DNA of 64,000 bases from NCBI RefSeq assembly GCF_030936135.1, contig NW_026776913.1, positions 620,001-684,000 of the forward strand, written 5' to 3'. Below are positions 31,851 to 43,264 of the stretch, in pieces; position 1 is the stretch's first letter, and the number at the start of each line of letters is the position of its first letter. This DNA is from Gavia stellata. Taxonomy: Eukaryota; Chordata; Aves; Gaviiformes; Gaviidae. The notes beneath the pieces were generated by a model. It ran no database searches. It was given only the letters and a program-made list of their open reading frames with translations, and was not told the origin of the DNA. The translations under genes were made by a program, and so were the position numbers.

Positions 31851-32768
31851 ATGTCCAACATCAGCTCCATCACCCAGTTCCTCCTCCTGGCATTCACAGA
31901 CACGCGGGAGCTGCAGCTCTTGCACTTCTGCCTCTTCCTGGGCCTCTACCTGGCTGCCCTCCTGGGCAATGGCCTCATCATCACCGCCATAGTCTGCGAC
32001 CACCACTTCCACAGTCCCATGTACTTCTTCCTCCTTAACCTCTCCCTCCTCGACCTCGGCTCCATCTCTACCACTGTTCCCAAAGCCATGGCCAATTCCC
32101 TCTGGGACACCAGGGCCATTTCCTATGCAGGATGTGCTGCCCAAGTCTTTCTGTTTGTCTTTTTCATGTCAGCAGTGTTTTATCTTCTCACTTTCATGTC
32201 CTAAGACTGCTACATTGCCATCTGCAAACCCCTGCACTACGGGTCCCTCCTGGGCAGCAGAGCTTGTGTCCACATGGCAGCAGCTGCCTGGGGCAGTGGG
32301 TTGCTCAATGCTGTGCTGCACACAGCCAATACATTGTCACTACCACTCTGCCAAGGCAATGCCTTGGACCAGTTCTTCTGTGAAATCCCACAGATTGTAA
32401 ATCTCTCCTGCTCAGATGCTTACCTCAGGGAAGTTGGTCTTCTTGTTTTTACTTTATTTTTTTCTTTTCTTTGTTTTCTTTTCATTGTGCTGTCCTACGT
32501 GCAGATCTTGAGGGCTGTGCTGAGGATCCCCTCTGAGCAGGGACCGCATAAAGCCTTTTCCACGTGCCTCCCTCACCTGGCTGTGGTCTCCCTCTTAATT
32601 TGCACGGGCATGTTTGCCTACCTGAAGCCCCCCTCCATCTCCTCCCCATCCCTGAACCTGCTGGTGTCGTTTCTGTACTCGGTGGTGCCTCCAGCAGTGA
32701 ACCCCCTCATCTACAGCATGAGGAACCAGGAGCTCAAGGATGCAGTGTGGAAACTGATGACTGGATGA
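31851..32768 (+). pseudogene. Olfactory receptor, family-14-like (OR c), single stop codon
   Basis: The ATG at 31851 begins MSNISSITQFLLLAFTDTRE, with an acceptor (TCTCCTCTTTCAACAG) ending 23 bases upstream. The frame runs through TM1-TM3 but at 32202-32204 a TAA replaces the Tyr codon of the MSYDRY motif, and the following Arg is changed to Cys (GACTGC). The same frame then stays open to a stop at 32766-32768, including MAAAAWGSGLLNAVLH, CEIPQIVNLSC, KAFSTCLPHL and PAVNPLIYSMRN. Only this one nonsense change and the Arg loss stand out. Loss of the Arg would impair G-protein coupling even if the stop were read through. Confidence 0.9.
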
Positions 32769-33659
32769 TTTTCAAAAGCCATAAACTGATTATCATCTTC
32801 TGCAAATCACTCCTAATGTGACTCGTTACAGGCCAAGCCCATCTTCTGTAGTTTTTGGTGGCTTTCGTTGTGGGTTTGGGGTTTATTTGCTTTGTCTTAC
32901 TTTGCACAATGTTGTCCATAAAGAATTGTCATTATTTGTGCCATTTGTAATTATATGTCTATCCAACTTTTGTGTTACCCAGGGTCTGTGTAAATAAGGA
33001 GCCATGCTGTCTGTGTGTTTAAACAAAACTAAGAACCCCTCAGTGACTTCTTTGAGATCCTTCCTTTGAGGCATTCTCTGGAGCTACAGGGTGAGTACGG
33101 GTGTGCAGAGGTGGAGAGGAAAAGAATCCCAGCACGGCAGCACTGCCAGGGAGCACCAGTGCCTGGTGTCTCCAGACCTGCTCACTTCCCACTTCTACTC
33201 TCTTCTTCTCAGCCCTTGAATTGGTGTAAGGCCTGAGTGCTCTGGCAGCTTGGGCACAGTCCTGCCATGTGGTAGTCCTGTGAAAACAGGGAGGGACAGG
33301 GAACGAGCACTTCTGTGACAGAGCTGGCCTCCACAACAACGTTTCCATAAAGAAAGGTGATCTTCTCAGGGCACAGCCTGAAGGCTTAGGACTTGTTCCA
33401 AGGCTGCTCTCAAGAACATGCCCAAGAAAGCGGCCCCACTGATGAAAACTCCAGCGAACAGCTCAAGTGTGTGAGTGGGCAGGGTGGGGGCACACAGCAG
33501 GGTCATCGCACAGCCGGGCTCCTGCGAGAGACATGAAGGACCAGCAGAGCAGGGTCTGGCCTGTGCTCGTGTTTGCTGGACACCCCGGGCACCTGCCCCA
33601 GGGCAGTCGTCACACACCAGCCAATAACCACCACCATTTCCAGCACTGGCCTCTCACCC
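32769..33659. other. Intergenic, no gene recognised
   Basis: This is the 3' flank of OR c and the sequence up to the ERV-L 3' LTR. No repeat or coding match was seen. Confidence 0.5.
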
Positions 33660-34054
33660 CAGCTGTTTAATAACAGTTTAATAAGTGAAATGAGGCAAAA
33701 TGAAATAATAATGATAATAATAATAAAAATTGTAATGAAAAGGAAAATAACAGCAACAACAAACAAGAAAGGCAAGTGGTGCAAATGAAAACAATTGCTC
33801 ACCACCCTCTGACCAATGCCCAGCCCAAGCAGCGGTCCCCCAGCCAGCTTTTCCCCTAGTTTCTATACTGAGCATGACATCACATGGTATGGAAAATCCC
33901 TTTGGTCAGTTGGGGTCAGCTGTCCTAGATGTGTCCCCTCCCAACTTCTTGTGCACCCCCAGCCTACTCGCTGGCGGGGTGGGGTGAGAAGCAGAAAAGC
34001 CCCGTACTAGCTACTATGAAGAAAATTGACTCTATCCCAGCCAAAACCAGCACA
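33660..34054 (-). mobile_element. 3' LTR of the ERV-L-like provirus
   Basis: Read on the minus strand it starts at 34054 with TGTGCTGGTTTTGGCTGGG and runs through GGGAGGGGACACATC, AGCTGACCCCAACTGACC and an AT-rich (AAT)n stretch to TTATTAAACTGT. It directly follows a purine-rich tract. Its second half differs from the 5' LTR (37146-37725). The right-hand end in transcript sense (low coordinate) is estimated. Confidence 0.72.
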
Positions 34055-34072
34055 TTCTTCACCCCTTATTCC
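34055..34072 (-). promoter_or_regulatory. Polypurine tract of the ERV-L-like provirus
   Basis: On the minus strand GGAATAAGGGGTGAAGAA immediately precedes the LTR TGTG, the position of the plus-strand primer in a retrovirus. Confidence 0.5.
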
Positions 34073-34454
34073 ATACCATTTATGTCATACTCAGGTAGCA
34101 CACCATCCAATACATTCTCCTTACCTACCATCACCCTTCCCATCCTTTCCTATAGTACACAGATATCATTCCCTTAGTCTATGGACCACCCCTGTGAAAT
34201 GCCTGTAAAGTGCCCACAGATATCCACAAATGTCCACAAAATGTCCATTGAGTTCATTTAGTCCGTGACTTTGGGCTCCATCTGTTAATGGTGGTCACTC
34301 AGGAGAGAAGAGGTGTTGTATCGCGTGGAGTTATTGGGCACCACAGCCAGCTCAGGTCAGGTCACTGCTGCACTTGCACTGCTTCTTGTAAGGCTTGTCC
34401 TTCATTGGTTCAGGTGGTTCCTGCTGTAGTAATTTCTGTAACATGTAACTCAAA

Positions 34455-36302
34455 TCATGGATCAGTTTCACCCAGAATTAAATCATCTTGAGGTACGCAC
34501 TGGAGTCCACCATCCTTCTGCATTACCCACCAAGTGCACCCAGGTCCTTGAGCAAAAATAACCCGGCGAATAGGTTTACCTTTTCCTGAGGAAGGAATAA
34601 CCCAGACTGTTTTTCCCAGCAAGTTCCTTGTATGTACTACGGGAATCTTATCTCCTTCCACAGTGCACAGGGCTTTTGATTGGGCAGGGCCAGGTCGACT
34701 GGCAGAGCCTCTAGTGTTAACTAGCCAAGTGGCTTCTGCTGAATGTGTATCCCAATGCTTAAATGTCCCAGCACCCATTGCTTTCAGTGTTGTTTTTAAC
34801 AGTGCGTTGTATCGTTCCATTTTCCCAGAGGCTGGTGCATGGTAGGGGATGTGATACACCCAGTCAATGCCATGCTCCTTGGCCCAGGTGTTAATGAGGT
34901 TGTTTCGGAAATGAGTCCCATTGTCGGATTCAATTCTTTTAGGGGTGCCGTGTCGCCATAAAACTTGCTTTTCAAGGCCCAAGATGTTCCGGGCAGTGGC
35001 ATGGGTCACAGGGTATGTTTCCATCCATCCGGTAGTTGCTTCCACCATTGTAAGCACATGCTGCTTCCCGTGGGGGGTTCGTGGTAGTGTGATATAATCA
35101 ACCTGCCAGGCTTCCCCGTATTGATATTTCAGCCATCGTCCTCTATACCAAAAAGGCTTTAGCTGCTTAGTGTGTTTGATTATGGCACATGTTTCACATT
35201 CATGGATAACCTGTGCAATGGCATCAATGGTCAAGTCCACCCCTCGACCACGAGCCCATTTGTATGTTGCATCCCTTCCTAAATGTCCTGATGTGTCATG
35301 GGCCCATCGAGCTACAAATAGCTCACCCTTATGTTCCCAATCCAGATCCACCTCAGCCGCTTCAATTCTAGCAGCTTGGTCCACCCGCTCATTGTTTCGA
35401 TGTTCTTCAGTGGCACGACTCTTGGGTATGTGAGCATCTACATGACGTACTTTTACAACCAGGTTCTCTACCCGAGCAGCAATATCTTGCCATAATTCAG
35501 CAGCCCAGATGGGCTTACCTCTGCGCTGCCAGTTGCTCTGCTTCCATTGCTGTAGCCACCCCCACAGGGCATTTGCCACCATCCATGAGTCCGTATAGAG
35601 ATAAAGTACTGGCCATTTCCCTCGTTCAGCAATATCTAAAGCCAGCTGAATGGCTTTCACCTCTGCAAACTGACTTGATTCACCTTGTCCTTCAGCAGTT
35701 TCTGCAACTTGTCGCGTAGGACTCCACACAGCAGCTTTCCACCTTCGATGTTTTCCCACAATACGACAGGATCCATCTGTAAACAGGGCATATTGCTTCT
35801 CAGTCTCTGATAATTCATTATACAGAGGGGCCTCTTCAGCACGAGTCACCTCCTCTGGTGACAGTCTGAAGTTTCGGCCCTCTGGCCAGTCCATGATCAC
35901 TTCCAGGATTCCCGGGCGGTCGGGGTTTCCCATCCGAGCTCGTTGCGTTATCAGTGCAACCCACTTACTCCATGTAGCATCAGTTGCGTGATGCGTAGAG
36001 GGGATCTTCCCTTTGAACATCCAGCCCAGCACAGGCAATCGAGGGGCCAAAAGGAGCTGTGCTTCAGTACCAACTACTTCCGAAGCAGCTCGAATTCCTT
36101 CATATGCTGCTAATATTTCTTTTTCAGTTGGAGTGTAACGGGCTTCAGATCCCCTATATCCCTGGCTCCAAAACCCTAGAGGCCGACCTCGAGTCTCCCC
36201 AGGTGCTTTCTGCCAGAGGCTCCAGGTGGGGCCGTTATCCCCGGCTGAGGTGTAAAGTACATTTTTCACATCTTGTCCTGTCCGGACTGGCCCAAGCTGC
36301 AC
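34455..36302 (-). pseudogene. ERV-L-like pol: RT connection, RNase H and integrase
   Basis: A 615-codon open frame on the minus strand. Residues 1-165 are the RT connection. RNase H follows, with FTDG (Asp176), Glu214 in SSQFAEVKAIQLA, LYTDSW (Asp238) and Asp308 in ERVDQAA. The integrase zinc site is H335, H340, C369, C372. The catalytic core has Asp402 (WQVDYI), Asp460 (ESDNGTHF) and Glu496 (GKMERYN), with 35 residues between the last two, a canonical D,D(35)E triad. No env follows; about 380 bases lead to the polypurine tract. This fits ERV-L (class III), which lacks env. The frame is separated from the RT palm segment by a frame break near 36302-36409 and gag is gone, so the provirus is defective. 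Confidence 0.88.
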
Positions 36303-36408
36303 GGACTATCTCCCATTTAATTTGTTCAAAGGCTTGCTGCTGTTCAGGGCCCCATTCAAAGTCGTTCTTCTTCCAGGTCACTCGATAGAGAGGGCTTACG
36401 ATCAGACT

Positions 36409-37146
36409 TTAACCTGGAATATGCATTCTCCAGAAACCCACAACACCTAAGAAAGCTTGTGTTTCCTTTTTGTTAGTTGGTGGAGACATGGCTGTTATTT
36501 TATTGATCACATCCATTGGGATATGGAGACGCCCATCCTGCCATTTTATTCCTAAAAACCGAATTTCCTCTGCAGGCCCTTTGACCTTACTTTGTTTTAT
36601 AGCAAAACCAGCTTTCAGGAGAATCTGGATTATTCTTCTCCCCTTCTCAAACACTTCCTCCGCTGTGTTGCCCCACACAATGATGTCATCAATATACTGC
36701 AGGTGTTCCGGAGCTTCGCCTTGTTCCAGTGCACTCTGTATCAGCCCATGACAAATGGTAGGACTATGTTTCCACCCCTGGGGCAGTCGATTCCAGGTGT
36801 ACTGGATACCCCTCCATGTGAAAGCAAACTGTGGCCTGCACTCTGCTGCCAGAGGGATCGAGAAAAACGCATTGGCGATATCTATTGTTGCATACCATTT
36901 GGCAGCCTTTGACTCCAGTTCATATTGAAGTTCTAGCATGTCTGGTACGGCAGCACTCAGCGGTGGTGTGACTTCGTTCAGGCCTCGATAGTCCACTGTT
37001 AACTGCCACTCTCCGTTAGATTTTTGCACGGGCCATAGGGGACTCTTAAAGGGTGAATGAGTCTTACTGATCACTCCTTGACTTTCCAGTTGACGGATCA
37101 ACTTATGGATGGGAACCAGGGAGTCTCGATTGGTGTGATATTGTTG
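36409..37146 (-). pseudogene. ERV-L-like pol: reverse transcriptase palm
   Basis: The open frame runs from 37296 to 36409, but its first 48 codons are LTR sequence; RT begins at about 37146. Motifs are WQLTVDYRGLNEV, the first catalytic Asp in YATIDIANAFFSIPL (Asp139), RLPQGWKHSPTICHG and the catalytic LQYIDDIIVWG (YIDD at 201-204), then FLGIKWQDG and FLGVVGFW. The frame ends with a stop near 36409, where the next frame takes over, so pol is interrupted between the RT thumb and connection. YIDD with this context is typical of ERV-L elements. Confidence 0.88.
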
Positions 37147-37725
37147 CCGCTCACTCACTCCCCCCTGGTGGGGTGGGGGAGAGAACCAGAAGAGTAAAGG
37201 TGAGAAAACTCGTGGGCTGAGATAAAAACAGTTTAATAGGTAGAGCAAAAAACACTGTGTGGAGAAGCAAAGCAAAAGAAGGAATTCATTCACCACTTCC
37301 CGTCGGCAGGCATGTGTTCAGCTATCTGCAGGGAAGCAGGGCTCCATCATGCATAGCGGTTGCTCGGGAAGACAAATGCCATTACTCCAAATGTCCCCAC
37401 CTTCCTTCTTCCTCACCCAGCTTGACATACTGAGCATGATGTCATATGGTATGGAATATCCCTTTGGTCAGTTGGGGTCAGCTGTCCCGGCTGTGTCCCC
37501 TCCCAACTTCCCGTGCACCCCCAGCCCACTCGCTGGTGGGGTGGGGTGAGGAGCAGAAAAGGCCTTGGTGCTGTGTGAGCCCTGCTCAGCAGTAACTAAA
37601 CCATCCCTGCTTTATCAACATTGTTTCCAGCCCAAATCCAAAACACAGCCCCATACAATCCAAAACACAGCCCCATACTAGCTGCTATGAGGAAAGTTAA
37701 CCCTATCCCAGCCAAAACCAGCACA
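37146..37725 (-). mobile_element. 5' LTR of the ERV-L-like provirus, fused to RT
   Basis: On the minus strand it starts at 37725 with TGTGCTGGTTTTGGCTGGG and ends at about 37146 in GAGTGAGTGAGCGGC. Compared with the LTR piece at 6806-7096 it lacks the last 45 bases or so (TGTGGTGCTTAGTTGCC to ACAACA). RT coding sequence follows at once, so the LTR end, primer site, gag, protease and 5' pol are deleted. A 22-base unit (CCAAAACACAGCCCCATAC) is present twice near 37635-37680. Confidence 0.85.
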
Positions 37726-37744
37726 GCTGGTCACCAGAGAGAGG

Positions 37745-38365
37745 AGATCAGCATCTCCCCCTCCGCTGCCCTCCTTGAGGAAGTTGCAGACTGCGATGAG
37801 CTCACCCCTCAGCCTTCTCTTCTCCAAGCTGAAACAAATCAAGTGACCTCAGCCACTGCTCCTAATTATGCCCTCGAGACCTTTCACCACCTTGGTTGCC
37901 CTTCCCTTGACACACTTTAATACTTTGGTGTCCTTCTTCTACTGAGGTGCCCCAAACGGCACACAGCACTTGAGGTGGGGCCGTACCAGTGCAGTGCGGA
38001 GTGGGACAATCACCTCCCTCCACCAGCTAGCGATGCTGTGCTTGATGCACCCCAGGACACGGGTGGCCCTTTTGACTGCCATGGCACACTATTGACTCCT
38101 ATTCAATTTGCCCTGAACCCAAAAACCCCAGATCTCTTTCTGCAGGGCTGCTCTTCAGCCTCTCCTCCCCCAGTTTGTATGTATAACTCGGATTACTGCA
38201 TCCCAGGTGGAGAATCCAGCTCTTGCTCCTGTTAAATTTGATGTGGTTGGCGATTGCCCAGCTCTCCAGTCTATCCAGTTCTCTCTATAAGGCCTCTCCA
38301 CCCTCAATCAAATCCAGACCTCCTCCTATTTCACCATCATCTGCAAACTTACTGAATTTATTGTA
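37745..38365 (-). mobile_element. Old CR1 fragment, reverse
   Basis: The minus strand shows a degraded C-terminal RT segment: HQVLWAVWGT-like text, LGCIKHSIA near 38045, CHGSQKGH near 38085, and the FADDGEIGGGL-like segment near 38330. It matches the general CR1 order but is much more diverged than the others and has no tail. Confidence 0.65.
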
Positions 38366-39579
38366 TTACTGTATTCAGGAAGTCATGGTACGTGGTTAAA
38401 TCTGCTGGGAAACAGGCACAGGCATAGGACAGTGTAGGAAAGCCTGTGGTGGGGACAGCTGAGAGTCTTGGTGGGTCTGGGACCTCTCAACAACACAAGT
38501 GGGGTCCTTGTCCTCTTCCCTGTCACTTCTGCCTCTTCCAAGAAGGTCACCATTTCCTTACAGCCCCAGTGCTTTCTTGCCTCCTCATCCTTCATAGAGG
38601 CTGGGAGCTGTGCGACCGCTGTCCTGCACTTGTCATTGCGCACCCCACATCCCACTGCTCATAGGAAGAGCCCTGAGCATCCAGTGAGGGACAGGATGCC
38701 TTTTGCAAGGTGATGGGGGTCAGGACTAGGTCATCCTCCCTAGAGAAAGACATCAAGGGCCTGCTTGGCATCAGAGCCACCCCCACATTTCATTTGCCAC
38801 CTCTTATCCATCACCTCTGACTTCCTGTTTCACCAGCCCCCAGGGATGGTCACCTTGTCCAGCGTTCCCTCCGTGGTCTCCAGTGATGGCTCTCGGTTGG
38901 GCTCACTAATACCTTCAGAAACCTGGAGGTTTGCTTCTCCTTTTCCTTCTCTAGAGGCCTGATCAATCTTTCAGGATCTGCAGTTCAGGAACTTGGCTCC
39001 AGACGGCACTCGAACATTAAAAAAAGCCCTAACAAGCCAATTTTCCTGATTTTCTGTTTTTATGTGGTTCATTTGACAGCTTTCAGGAGTGTATTCAAAG
39101 TGAAAAGAGTTCATCATTCACCAACAGGAAGAAAGAATTTATTCTTTTCCCACTTCCCTTTATTTTTCTGCATAAACCTCAAGTGATAGCAGCAATCTGC
39201 AACTGATACTGAAAGAGAGCATATCCTAACTGACGAGGAATATATAGGGAAGTCACTACCCTTTATGGCAGAAACTATATGGGCAGTCTTGGTACCTTCC
39301 ACCAACTCCACCATTTCTATCTTCAACCACGTGCGCCTTACAGCAGTGCTGTAAAAACAGAGTCTTCTCAACTAAAGTCTGCAGCTGCGTGTTTCAGCCC
39401 CTTGGCACCAATTCCCACTGTTTCACCTGGAGAAAGAGCTGCACACAGGCACAGAAGGAAGTTTCTTACTTGCCAACAAACAAAACCAAAGGTAGACATA
39501 GTTCAATACAACATAGAAGACATTCCTCACCTGTATATTAAGGTCATGTTACCTCCTCATAAGTCCACTTTCCACAGTG
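38366..39579. other. Intergenic with one short OR-associated repeat match
   Basis: No gene was recognised. At about 38650-38720 the sequence GAAGAGCCCTGAGCA, GTGAGGGAC and GGGGGTCAG is an inverted, diverged match to 15640-15715, next to the OR-associated repeat. The rest shows nothing nameable. Confidence 0.45.
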
Positions 39580-39856
39580 GATAGCCTTAGACTGATGCAA
39601 AACACATCATTGTGTGAACCACACATTCCAAGAGCACCCAAAACACTTTCTGTCCCCTCCCAAGCCCTTGCCCACCTCCCCAGGCCTTTGCAGGGGAGGG
39701 AGGTTGGAGAGGTAGCCTTGATGCTGTACCAGCACTGCTAAGCAAGAGCCAAAACAGCGGTGTGGTAGCAACAGCACTCCGGCTACAAATACAAAGCTGA
39801 GCACCATGAGGGCTGCTATGGGGAAAGTTAACTCCACCCCAGCCAGGTCCAGGACA
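39580..39856 (-). mobile_element. Diverged LTR 5' fragment
   Basis: Read on the minus strand it starts at 39856 with TGTCCTGGACCTGGCTGGGG, then GAGTTAACTTTCCCCATAGC and a GCTGCTACC region, following the first 250 bases of the LTR class at 37725. The 3' half is missing. Confidence 0.6.
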
Positions 39857-40560
39857 TGGCCAAATCTCCAGGTGTGTCAAGGTCTCTCTGGACTGAAGCT
39901 CCAACAGTCCAGCTGTTAAAGCACGTGTGCCAATGGTCATCCTGAGTCGTGGTGCCTCCAACGAGATCAGAACACTACAGATGACAAGAAGACTGCTAGT
40001 GTAATGGAGCTGCTAACCAAGGTAGAAAGTACCGTGGTAACCATCTCAGAACCACCAAAGGAAGGTCCAAAGTGAAGCCAAGGCAGGGCCAGTGGGGAAA
40101 CGGTGAAAAGGAGTTGGATTTTACATGGGAAGGGATAAGGATGATTGAAGAGTAGGGCTTGAGAGGTGGGAAAAGAGTGAAAAGGGGAATGAAAGGTGAA
40201 GCAAAGGGAATGATCAGGGCTGTTTGGGGATAGCTGTCAAGCAGCCCTGCATCTGAGCAACACTGCCTGGAAACGGACAAGCAAGCTGCAGCTGCTCTGA
40301 CCATACTAACATCTGACTTACTTCCATGGTGGTCATGTGGAACTGAAAACTTTCCCTACTCTCATCAAGGGAAGACCCAGAGGGGAAGGAACTGCAGCAT
40401 CATTTAGTTTTCCACTCTTCTGAATGGGACTCCAGGGGGTCTCTGCTCTGACCTCCTGCTCATGGCAGAAGCAGCTATGGAGTCAGACCATGTTGCTTAA
40501 GGCTTTATCCAGTGAAGGCTGAAAGCATCCAAGGACAGAGATGGCACAATGTCTCTGGGA
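39857..40560. other. Intergenic, nothing recognised
   Basis: Purine-rich in places (about 40080-40210), no repeat or coding match. Confidence 0.5.
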
Positions 40561-40564
40561 AACC

Positions 40565-40870
40565 TGCTCTGATGCTTGGATGCCCTCATGGAGAAAATGT
40601 TTTTCCTTATCTCCAGCCTGACTAGTCCTTATTTCAACACTTGACTATTGTTGATTATCCTCCTGCCAAAGGTCACGGTGACAAGACTGGTTCCATCTCC
40701 CTGAAAACATCCCCACAGTGACTGGCAGGCTGATATTCCTGAGGCCTTCCCTTCTCCAGGCTGAACAAGGACTTGTCCCTCAGTTCCTCCTCCAATGTAA
40801 GTCCTCAAGCCCCTGAGCATCTTGGCGGTCTTCCTCTGAACTCGCTCCCAGCTATCAACATGTTCCTTGC
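40565..40870 (-). mobile_element. CR1 fragment, reverse
   Basis: The minus strand reads ERVQRKTAKMLRGL and an EERLRDK-like segment, the CR1 C-terminal RT region, followed by a degraded FREMEPVLSP segment. Confidence 0.68.
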
Positions 40871-40875
40871 TGTAA

Positions 40876-40940
40876 TGGGTTATTTCTGGCCAATAGCCCA
40901 GCAGCCACACAGCCGCTCACTCCCTCCTCCCCTGCCCCAC
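40876..40940 (-). mobile_element. Very short LTR 3'-end fragment
   Basis: CAGCCACACAGCCGCTCACT on the plus strand is the reverse complement of the LTR 3' motif AGTGAGCGGCTGTGTGG. Only about 65 bases can be followed. Confidence 0.4.
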
Positions 40941-40959
40941 ATGAGGCCCAGAAATTTAC

Positions 40960-41640
40960 ATGGTAGTATACAGATGTTCTAATTTGCTTTCTGTCCTCCA
41001 GCACCACCAGGGCCATTTATGCAGAGCTGATCCCCAGCCAGGCAGTCCTCAGCCCCTACCACTGCAGGGCGTTAGTCTGTCCCAGGCACAGGACCTGCCA
41101 TTTGGCCACCTTCTATCCCATGAAGGTTCTGACAGGACGGTCCTTCCACCTCTCCAGTTTCCCCTCTATGGCATCCCTAGGGCACAGCAATGGTCCTCCC
41201 AATTTAGGGTCATCGACAAACAAGGTGAGAGTTACCTCCTCCAAGTCATAGATAAATGTATTAAACTGCGCAGGTCTCAGTCCCCTGTGCTGCCCCACAT
41301 TGCCCCAGTATGTCCCAGTGGCCTCCAGGTAGGGTATGACCCCGTCACCACTGCTCTCTCAGCCTGATCATCCAACTGATGTTTCACCCATCTGTTTGTC
41401 AACCCATCCAGACTGTAAGAACCTAACTTGGGTAGAAGAATATTGAGGGAGACCATGCCACAAGTCTTGCTTAAGCTGAGGTAAACAACATCCACTGTTC
41501 TCCCCTCATGCACAAATGCAGCTACTTCATCATGAAGGCAATCAAGTCGGTGAGGCATGATTCACCCTTGATAAGTCTATGCTGACTGCTTTTGGACAAA
41601 TTCTTCTCTTTCAAGGTGCCAGAAATGTCACCCAAGGGGC
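40960..41640 (-). mobile_element. Decayed CR1, reverse (RT palm)
   Basis: On the minus strand LDCLHDEVAAFVHEGRTVDV, VVYLSLSKTCGMVSLNIL, GLRPAQFNTFIYDLEE and LTLFVDDPKLGG follow the CR1 RT order ([27 protein letters not shown]) with many changes. The 3' end is lost. Confidence 0.75.
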
Positions 41641-41679
41641 CTCTAACTGATGGCACACTCCTCACCAAATGAGTACACC

Positions 41680-42230
41680 TGTACTCGGCGCTGGTGAGGC
41701 CGTACCTTGAATACTGTGTTCAGTTTTGGGCCCCTCAATACAAGAAGGACATTGAGGTGCTGGAGTGTGTCCAGAGAAGGGCGAGAAAGCTCCTGAGGTG
41801 TCTGGAGCACAAGTCTTATGAGGAGCGGCTGAGGGAACTGGGGTTGTTCAGTCTGCAGAAGAGGAGGCTGAGGGGAGACCTCATCGCTCTCTACAATTAC
41901 CTGAAAGGGCGTTTCAGAGAGGTGGGTGTTGGCCTCTTCTCCCAAGTGACTAGTGACAGGACAAGAGGAAATGGCCTCAAGTTGCACCAGGGGAGGTTTA
42001 GACTCGATATTAGAAAAAATTTCTTTACTGAGAGAGTGGTAAGGCAATGGAATAAGCTGCCCAAGGAAGTGCTGGAGTCACCATCCTTGGAGGTTTTCAA
42101 GGAACGTGTGGATGAGGCATTGTGAGACATGGTTTAATGGGCATGGTGGTGTTTGTAGGTTGATGGTTGGACTTGATGATCTTACAGGTCTTTTCCAACC
42201 TTAGTGATTCTGTGATTCTGTGATTCTGTG
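41680..42230 (+). mobile_element. Well-preserved CR1 3' end, forward
   Basis: A 144-codon open frame encodes [50 protein letters not shown], and [17 protein letters not shown]. The tail has TTGATGATCTTACAGGTC and three ATTCTGTG units ending near 42230. It is 5'-truncated and lies tail-away from the preceding reverse CR1. Confidence 0.92.
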
Positions 42231-43264
42231 AAGTGAGCTTGTACAGCCTGGGGTTCCCTGGGCTGCACTTTTGGCGTTCTTTCCAAGAGGGGTGCACCAT
42301 TGCTTTGTCCTCACTCACAAGAGATCTCTACCAATCCCATGACCTTTCAAAAGACATATTCCAAGGAAATGCTGACCTTCCCCTGTAACTTCAGGACCAC
42401 TCTTCTGCCTGTCCTACGCTGTATTTCATTTCTCTGATCTTTCATAGACATTCCCCTGCCCTGATACAAAGACCATTTCTAAAGTCGTCGTTTCAGATGC
42501 AGACTGCCTGGGCAAAGGCCCTTTCCATTATTCTCCAGTTTTCTCCTTCCCTTTCTCTTTGTTCGTTCTGGTACCTCTCACCTATGCTGCTGCTTTGAGC
42601 TTCAGGGACTAAAAGCCGGCCTGTCCTTCAGTAGTCTTATTGTCTCTCTTTAAGAGCCAACTCTTTAATTACGTTGATATTTACTTTTTTGTATCTCCCT
42701 ATCTAAAGCATTTCTCATGAGATTATCCCTTGTAGAAAGTCAGCCTCATGAGACCTAGCTTGTACTTTACGTGTGGCTGAGGAGTGCGTTTTAATGTTTA
42801 TGAAACTTTTCCATGCTTTCCTTCTCTTTGCTTGCAAAGAGGAACATTCCCTCTGTGCCGGTGTGCAGGCAGTTCTCTAAGGAAAGCAGGTGGGAGGTGG
42901 TGCAATGGCGCTGTAACATTCAGCTCCCAGAGTCCCGAGAAGTCTGATCGAAGGCAAAGTGAGGCAAGTCCCAGGTGGCCAAGGACAGAAATGGTGGGGT
43001 TGGGGAGGTGAGGAGCAAGGGTGTCCATGCAGTGTCAGGCCTCAAGGGACTGCTTTTCCTCCCCAACACTCTGGGTCAATATCAACTGGAGAATGCTGCT
43101 GTCACCTCTTCTTTAAAATGAAAGGAATAACATATAACATTTTAAAAAATGTATTTTTTATTAGGGGCACTTTGAAATCTTCCTCTTTAACTGCACTATG
43201 AAATGATTCCAATTAGCTGCACAAGTCTTGAAGACTTGAAGAAAGTGTCATGCAGGGAAATAGC
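42231..43264. other. Intergenic, nothing recognised
   Basis: No gene or repeat was identified. The open frames are short and without motifs. Confidence 0.5.

Noticed and set aside
34663-37549. Plus-strand open frames opposite the ERV-L pol
   Set aside because: They are antisense shadows of the pol frames with no similarity of their own.
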